This document shows positions 58,031 through 64,000 of a stretch of DNA of 64,000 nucleotides, piece after piece. Source of the stretch: Dactylellina haptotyla (lineage: Eukaryota; Ascomycota; Orbiliomycetes; Orbiliales; Orbiliaceae); contig CM062382.1 in NCBI GenBank assembly GCA_031310005.1, positions 1,798,001 to 1,862,000 of the forward strand, given 5' to 3'. The position numbers were made by a program, and so were the translations under genes. Each line of letters begins with the position of its first letter. The stretch's first letter is position 1. The notes under the pieces were generated by a model. The model saw only the letters and a program-made list of their open reading frames with translations. It made no database searches and was not told where the DNA came from.

Positions 58031-59842
58031 CTATCGTTTCCCTCTCCCAGCACCACCGGGCCCTCCACCATTGTTCCACGTCCCAGGATTACCCCAGACA
58101 TTGTTCTGTCCAAGACCAGAGTATGCAGAGCCCATAAGCGGCTGCTGTCCGTGAAAGCTCTGTTCCCCGTTCATCATGCCATTTCCATTTGGCATGCTGC
58201 CCCAAATTTGTCCTGGTCGCTGGGAACCAACTGGGTTTGTCACACCCCAAGGAGCGGCAGCGGCGGGGCTATTAAAACCACCGCTCTGTCCGCCTTGAGG
58301 ATTCGGTTGATTGTTGTTCGAAGGGAACATTGGGGGAGGAAAGCCTCTCCCTTGTGGAAGCTGGGAGTGGTGCGGTATCATACCGGATCCCATACCACCG
58401 CCACCTCTACGAGTCGCAAACCCAAACCCGCCCCTACCTGTACCATCAGGTGCTTTTGGTTCACGCACAGGGAACTGTGAAGGTGGACCGTTTTGGTTGT
58501 AAAATTGCAAATGACCTGGTGGTTTTTGACTGTAATTTGAGTCGTAGAGTCCTTGTGACTGCTGTTGTTGCTGTTGATGTTGGGGAAGGTTCTGGTTGGG
58601 TATGTTGTTCGTGCCACCCTGTGAGAACGGAGTTACGTAAGGAGTTTGGTAATTTGGCGGAGAGATCTGCTGCTGCTGCTGCTGCTGGGTCTGATAGTGG
58701 GTTTGGTTTTGACCCTGACCTTGGAACTGATTGAATTGATGAGGGTGTGGCTGGGGGCCTGGAGATGAATATGAGCTATTCCATGGGGGATTTCCGGTAT
58801 TGATAGGAGGCCTGTGAGGGAAGTTCATATTTTGTGAGTTGTTGTACTGTTGTTGACCTTGCTGAGGAAACGGAGGCTGATTGTTATATCCAAAACTTCC
58901 TGGCATCGATGGTGGGCCAGTTGCGAATTGCCCTGGGTATCCCATATACTGAGGCTGGGGGATGTTTGGTGCAAAGTGTGTCCGAGATTGTATATCTCTC
59001 ATTTGAGCTTCAGCTTGGAGCTGCTGATCTAAGTGATAACTCTCGACAGTTCCGGCCACCATAGCGCTCCTGGGAACAAAATCATCATCTACCCTCTCTC
59101 TTCGACGCTGCCTTGACGATGGTGATGCCTTGCGCGAAGGTATATTTTTGTTCTGCTGGTTAGAGGATTTGCCGCCTAAAGGAGTCGCGGTGCCGCTGTT
59201 CTTACCATTCGATGAAGGATTCTTCTCCATCGAATCTCCGCCGATAGCGACAGCGTTATCTGGACCGAATAGCCTCTCTCTCGCTTTCGCGTATCGCTCT
59301 TCTTTCTCTTTCCGCTCTCTTTCCATCTTTTCCTGCGGTGTCTCTTTCTTCACCTCCACGTCAGACTCCGCATCGCTCTTAGGGGTTCCGCTTCCCGGCT
59401 TGTTTGGATCACGCTCCGGGGAATTGGTATTTGTAGCACGCTTTAAAATCTTCATTTCAGGCCGATATAAAGTCTTTACCGGTTGAACAGCATTTCCAAC
59501 TATCTCGAAAGAGCCGCCTTCGTTCGCCGCATTCCAAATCTTCATGTTTTTCATATGCGTTGTCACATCATCCGCCGAGATTGGAGTTGAGCTTGCCGCA
59601 GGTTTCTTCGCAAGGATCAAGGGAGGTTTCCCAGATGCAGGCTCTGGTGATTTTTCGAGATCTTCAAGTTTATCCGTAGTTTCGTTTGTAACTGGCTTCT
59701 ATTATCCGAGATATGAGGTTTAGTGTCTAGCCCAGAGCATGACCATGCCGCAACATTAACCCACCAATGCACCTCCCCAGTCATCATCATTCCAAGCATC
59801 AGGAACGCGGTTCGCTCCAGAACCGGTGCCATTCTTTGCCAT
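58031..59842 (-). CDS. SUZ-domain, prion-like low-complexity protein
   Basis: SUZ domains are short conserved basic motifs in RNA-binding proteins; the molecular role of this protein is not known to me. Exons in coding order: 59765-59842, 58031-59698; 581 residues. N-terminus MAKNGTGSGANRVPDAWNDD and DWGGALKPVTNETTDKLED. The SUZ-type block is VKTLYRPEMKILKRATNTNS to TPQEKMERERKEKEERYAKA with RERLFG after it. Next is a basic stretch (PSSRQRRRERVDDDFVPR). The last ~350 residues are Gln/Asn/Pro/Gly/Ser-rich, with CAG-type Gln runs (TQQQQQQQIS, QHQQQQQQSQG), GYP/FGYNN repeats and an RGG-like end (GGFGFATRRGGGGMGSG, GAGRGKR). The composition is typical of stress-granule or P-body proteins (inference). 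The donor GTGGGT was chosen because it keeps the reading phase. Confidence 0.82.
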
Positions 59843-60820
59843 CTTGATATAAGATAATTGTGTCACCAGCCCAAGTTGTTTGGAAATAATATGGTTCACG
59901 AAGCTGCCCAGTTCGTCTTTTGTTCTAAAATACCGTGGTTCTGCGCCGTTGGAGATAAGCGAGTCGGAAAAAATGGCGACTGCCCCGTAGACCCTTGAGG
60001 TAATTCGATTTGATTGGGAAAGCAAAAGAGATTGTCGTAGGGTAAGCAGACCACGATTTATCCCACTCGGTGCGGGATGTCCTGGATCCTGTTCGTCAGC
60101 TTGTCAATGGGACGAGATGCGTCTGAAGGATTCCTGCGAAATGGAAAGCCTAGAATATGTGGCGACTTGCAGGGAGTGGGACGAAGGAGTTGAACGAAAT
60201 GCGGTACAAAGAGCTATCAAGAAGGAACAAGGGAACGGCAGTCAACTCGGATGTCGGTAGCTCGGAACAGGGGCGCCATTCTTTCGTCGAAGCGAGGAGA
60301 ACGAGGGCGCGAGTTAGATGTCCGAATCTGCTGGCTTTCTTATCTAAGGCGCAGGGTGGAAGAACCGGTTGGTGGACGAAGCTGACGAGAACCGGAGCCG
60401 TTGCCCGCAGAGACCAGGGAGAAGGTGGACGCTGATATTCCAGACGCGATGGGCGGTAGGTGGTGGTGTTGAAGGTGGAGAGTAGTTCGTCGACCGCCCA
60501 GCAAAAAAGTTGCCACTTTCGACTTGGTCTCCGCCACACCACGAAACGTAACCTAGTATGTGAAGCTAAGCCACTGCGATTCGTGACCCCAGCGATGAAA
60601 AGCTGGGCCACAACCGGTCTATTGATAGTCTTGTTCGTGGATGTAGTTTCGCTCTGTATCTTTACCCTAGAGTTTATGTGCACGTTCTTCCTCTTGTGGT
60701 TGCAAGATTCTATTAAATCCAGAGAAGGTCTATTGCTATCCTATCCATATTCACGATTCGCCGCCACAAGTATAAACGCCATAGAATATATGCCATTTGC
60801 CCAAATGCTGCACACCAAGA
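59843..60820. other. SUZ gene promoter / NAR1 3' region
   Basis: About 1 kb between minus-strand genes. Open frames near 60150-60683 and 60460-60870 lack family resemblance. No repeat or RNA gene is recognised. Confidence 0.5.
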
Positions 60821-62758
60821 TTACCAGCCCCCGCCGACTTTCTGTGCCAGCTCCGCTGCTTGTAAAGTAGTCATCTCGCCGGACTGCTTACCTACATCGC
60901 TTTCCACAGCTCTATAGGTAGTATATGCAAGCCGCTCAAGTCGCACGCCAGAATCATTCACCCACCTACGTAGGAACTCTTCGACGTTAGATATTCTAGC
61001 GGCTGCTCCTTTATCACCAATAATCTTGCTCCCAATATCAGGATTCTCCTCATCCGCAGAGAAATACGCTTCATCCACTTTGGTAAGCCAGGCTTTAGCC
61101 TCGGATCTGAGAGCAACAGCTGCTTCTGCTGTCTCTTGCGCCACGGCGTCGACAATGAGCGAGTCGTCTGGCTTTAGTTGTCCCCCACCGTTAGTGCAAC
61201 CACCGGGGCAGGCCATAACTTCTGTATAGCAATAATCACTGCCATAACTTGGTGCAGCAGCCCTCGACGCTGGAGTTCGCGCACTTTTCGTACCCACTTT
61301 CCTGGCAGCCGCACCAGGCAACGTCCTTAATTTAGCCGGTTTAAGCTTTCGGACAAGATTCTGAATGTTTCGGAAGCCGTAGAACCGCGCCATCCTGAGG
61401 ATCTCAGTCTCACCGTCTGTAGAGAGCAACAAAAATTCCACCACATCAGAGTTTCTCCCTCGTTTTTCGACAATTGTACTGCCAGGATGCCTCAATTGCA
61501 TCTCCTGGAGAATGCTAACAAGATATCCACCGGATGTACCGATTTGTAACTTCAAATCTCTTTCCGATGCGGTATTACAAGCACCAGAAAGAAGTTGCTT
61601 GAAAGCTGGTATAGGTGGGATCTTCTTTGATGATAGTGGTGCGGTTGACAAAGTACTAAAATCAACATCTCGTGAGGCAGCAAGCTGAAGGAGCTCTCTG
61701 GTTGTGATGACACAATCAACATCTCTCGTAGGAGAAACATCCTCGCTATCCTTCCAGGCCGCATCGGTAAGCTCGGCGCGGCTGGCTTCCAACTTTTTAT
61801 CGAAGCAGGGCATAACAGCAACATGATATATATCCACATCTCCGTCAAGATACTTAGGCAAAAGTGATTTGAGGAGAGTCCCGATCAAAGCCTGCGGAGA
61901 CTTCAATCGGGATATATGTGGTAGCACCGCAGGATGTGTTTTCTCCAGGTAGCAAACGAACCCAGGACATTCCGACGTCAGAATTGGTAGTTTGGGAGAG
62001 GAACTCAAATCACCAACCCCATCCCTAGGTGCCAACGAAGCTTCTACCTCTTTCGCAGCAAGGTGTAGGCAGACGGATAGTAACGGGTCCGTGTCAAGGA
62101 CAAAGTCGAATCCTCGCTTTCCACGAGCAGATATTGATTCGAGCAGTAGTCGATCAATCATATTTCCAATTTCTCGTGTAGATTTGCCCATTGCTGCAGC
62201 CAATGATGCCCTAGTTTGCGGGGATACCGAGGCGATAAACACCCGTCTCCGCTTCCATGGAGCTGGGGCGCCATCATCATGCGCCGTAGGTGCAGCAATG
62301 CTTCCGATCTCAAAGTCCCGTCCAGCTTGTACGAAAGGGCCTGAGTCCGAGTCCAGAACATGGAGGACTTCCTGGTGGGACTGTAGGGACACGAGGACAG
62401 CTTCAGCTGATGTGACGCAACCTGAGCATGCCAGGCAGTCGGTGAGGGAGATTTGAGCGGCTTGGAGTTTTGCTTCTGTAGCTGCAACCTGATCTTCTGT
62501 GGTTACCTCATATGGGTTCTAGATAAGTGTGGCGGACATTGGTTAGCCTCAATGCTTTAGGTGTTTGACCATATGAGATGTGGGTGGACCACGTAGCAAG
62601 TACGGTGTCGCGATTGGCCAAAGTGGGAAACCCAGGTATGGGCAGGGCATACCAACCTCGGATTGAGGTGCGGCGGGAAGAGTTTCAACGGGCTTGATGC
62701 AGGCAACACCCGGACTGATAAAGTCGTTCAGATCATCTGCGCTGAGTATTGCGCTCAT
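60821..62758 (-). CDS. NAR1: Cytosolic iron-sulfur assembly factor Nar1
   Basis: Nar1 resembles FeFe-hydrogenase and passes Fe-S clusters to the CIA targeting complex in the cytosol (family knowledge). Exons in coding order: 62657-62758, 60821-62518; 599 residues. Start [20 protein letters not shown]: this Cys and those of [17 protein letters not shown] are the N-terminal Fe4S4 ligands. The hydrogenase-like core has [65 protein letters not shown] and [13 protein letters not shown], followed by [20 protein letters not shown] carrying the H-cluster-type cysteines. The C-terminus has REL-less, Ala/Gln-rich sequence ending [11 protein letters not shown]; the terminal Trp fits the family's C-terminal targeting tail. 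An unusual Arg/Ala-rich insert ([14 protein letters not shown]) precedes the third cysteine block. Confidence 0.96.
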
Positions 62759-63879
62759 CCTCGCAGACAATACACCGGGCACTCCTTGAGTGCGGAAGTG
62801 TAATCCTCCTATGTCTTCACCGGCTGCCGTCGGGCTGCTGCAATGCAATGATGGTGACCTTGCGGCCGCAGAGGGTGAGGTGCTAGCGATCTGGGCGAGG
62901 CGAGCTGGCCACGACAGAGATCAACCACGTATGCTGTGAAATATGGCGGTCGTTTCCTCGTCGTCTTCGTCGTCTTGGTAGTCGTGTGGGCACAGACTGA
63001 GAGCACAGGTGATGCATATCTCTCCTATCCTCTTTTTTTTTTTTTTTCCTTCCCTATTCCTTTCCGGGTTCGGTTTGTACCTGAGGACTTAGTAATTGGG
63101 AGCAGATGAGAGACACAGGCAAAAGAGTCTTTGCTGAGCCCGTGCGTGGCGAGCACCCATTTGCTCCCCTGCCGAAATCGGGCGGCGTTGATTGGTCTGC
63201 CAACAGCTGTTCCCACTGCCAACGCAACATGCAACGCACCCACTCAACAGACTTGGGCACACCACCTTCTCTCTTGCTCCTTCGACAGTCGAATTTGGGG
63301 TACCTCAGTCAAACCAGGTACCCGTTGGAAACCAGGCATCTGAATGACAGAATACGTCGTCGGGAACGGTGGCCAACCAAGGCACTGTTCATTTTCATCC
63401 AGAATGCTAATGTGGATGCTCTGTTGGTTTGGAAATGGCAGGGACATGCTATGTCACACCTTTGCAGGTTTTCTGATTCATGAGAGAACGTAGGGAAATT
63501 CGCATGGGAAAAAGAAAAAGTTAGTGTCTTTGATCTCGAGTATCTCGTAGCGGGTACCGTCGCGCATGTGTTCATGCGATACCTCCTCGATGGCCTATAG
63601 GGCGGGGTAAGTGAACTTGGCAATTAGGACGTGCCTTGCATCGAAAGGAATTCGCATCATGCAATGAAGCTATCAGGCTACCTACTAAGTTTCCGCTTTC
63701 TCACAACCTTGTTTACTCCGGTATATATATCTGGCTTACCTTGGTCATTCTGTCTGGCAACCCCCAAGCAGTCCAATATCGACCATCGACTTCGTGTTTT
63801 TGTTCTCGTCCAGCTTTACGAAGCTTTCAGACCCATCGCAGCCTTCATCCCCTTTCAATCGAACCCGTATTGTTTTACT
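62759..63879. other. NAR1 upstream region, no recognised gene
   Basis: About 1.1 kb with overlapping short open frames on both strands that match nothing I know. The minus-strand part next to NAR1 is its presumed promoter; a T run lies near 63033-63048. The plus-strand end is the presumed promoter of the partial gene that follows. Confidence 0.5.
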
Positions 63880-64000
63880 ATGGACGAAACAAAGAATTAC
63901 AGCTATCGACCAACTTCGAGCCGTAGGAGTGTTCGCTCCTGGAGCTCTAGATCGAGCCGACGCGCAACGGGTTTAACATTGTTCGCATTTGCGATCTTCT
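63880..64000 (+). CDS. Start of an unidentified gene, truncated by the window edge
   Basis: An open frame begins with ATG and stays open for 40 codons to the last base. The N-terminus is MDETKNYSYRPTSSRRSVRS, rich in Ser and Arg, then a hydrophobic run TGLTLFAFAIF at the window edge that could begin a membrane segment. It starts just after a CCCCTTTCAATC pyrimidine patch, as many starts here do. The family cannot be named from this much. The alternative is that it is a chance frame. Confidence 0.45.
   Translation, partial: MDETKNYSYRPTSSRRSVRSWSSRSSRRATGLTLFAFAIF

Overview
The window is nuclear DNA from a filamentous ascomycete (Pezizomycotina). The evidence is short GT..AG introns with CTAAC/CTRAC-like branch sites, a het-C homologue, a Zn(II)2Cys6 regulator with a fungal_trans_2-type body, an Arb1 (Argonaute chaperone) gene and a fungal type I terpene cyclase. 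Genes are dense (25 complete gene models plus one partial gene in 64 kb), on both strands, and most have one to seven introns. I could not fix the class from the sequence; an early-diverging lineage is only a guess. Exon coordinates were read by hand from splice sites, reading phase and conserved protein sequence.

Left part (1-14.7 kb): a long gene-free, microsatellite-rich leader precedes a Ras GTPase whose ATG is its whole first coding exon. A convergent Rho GDP-dissociation inhibitor follows. Then come four minus-strand genes: UDP-glucose 4-epimerase, tRNA-splicing endonuclease subunit Sen34, mitochondrial 3-hydroxyisobutyrate dehydrogenase and RNA polymerase III subunit Rpc37. The stretch from 14.7 to 17.5 kb is gene-poor and ends at a lone terpene synthase, the only clearly accessory gene here.

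Middle (19-39 kb): the helicase Dbp7 converges on the ASTRA WD40 protein Asa1. Next are a Zn(II)2Cys6 transcription factor encoded through a chain of tiny exons (one of 4 nt), an NADPH:quinone oxidoreductase, the histone chaperone Hir1, the casein kinase 2 beta subunit (divergent from HIR1, start codon apparently split by an intron) and the heterokaryon-incompatibility protein HET-C.

Right part (39-64 kb): inositol polyphosphate multikinase and Arb1 are divergent. A NECAP-type endocytic adaptor and eIF2B-alpha (Gcn3) are divergent. A mitochondrial stomatin-like protein follows. The Golgi genes YIF1 and RIC1 are divergent. Then come a small unassigned zinc-finger protein, Prp31, a SUZ-domain prion-like protein, the cytosolic Fe-S assembly factor Nar1, and the first codons of an unidentified gene running off the right edge.

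Most genes are housekeeping (translation, splicing, Pol III, chromatin, trafficking, Fe-S assembly), so the window is mainly a core chromosomal region. I found no CRISPR array, rRNA or tRNA gene, and no intact transposon. The most interesting items are gene-structure oddities (introns at or inside start codons, a 4-nt exon, a Ras with a geranylgeranyl-type CaaX box) and the isolated terpene cyclase, rather than a new multigene system.
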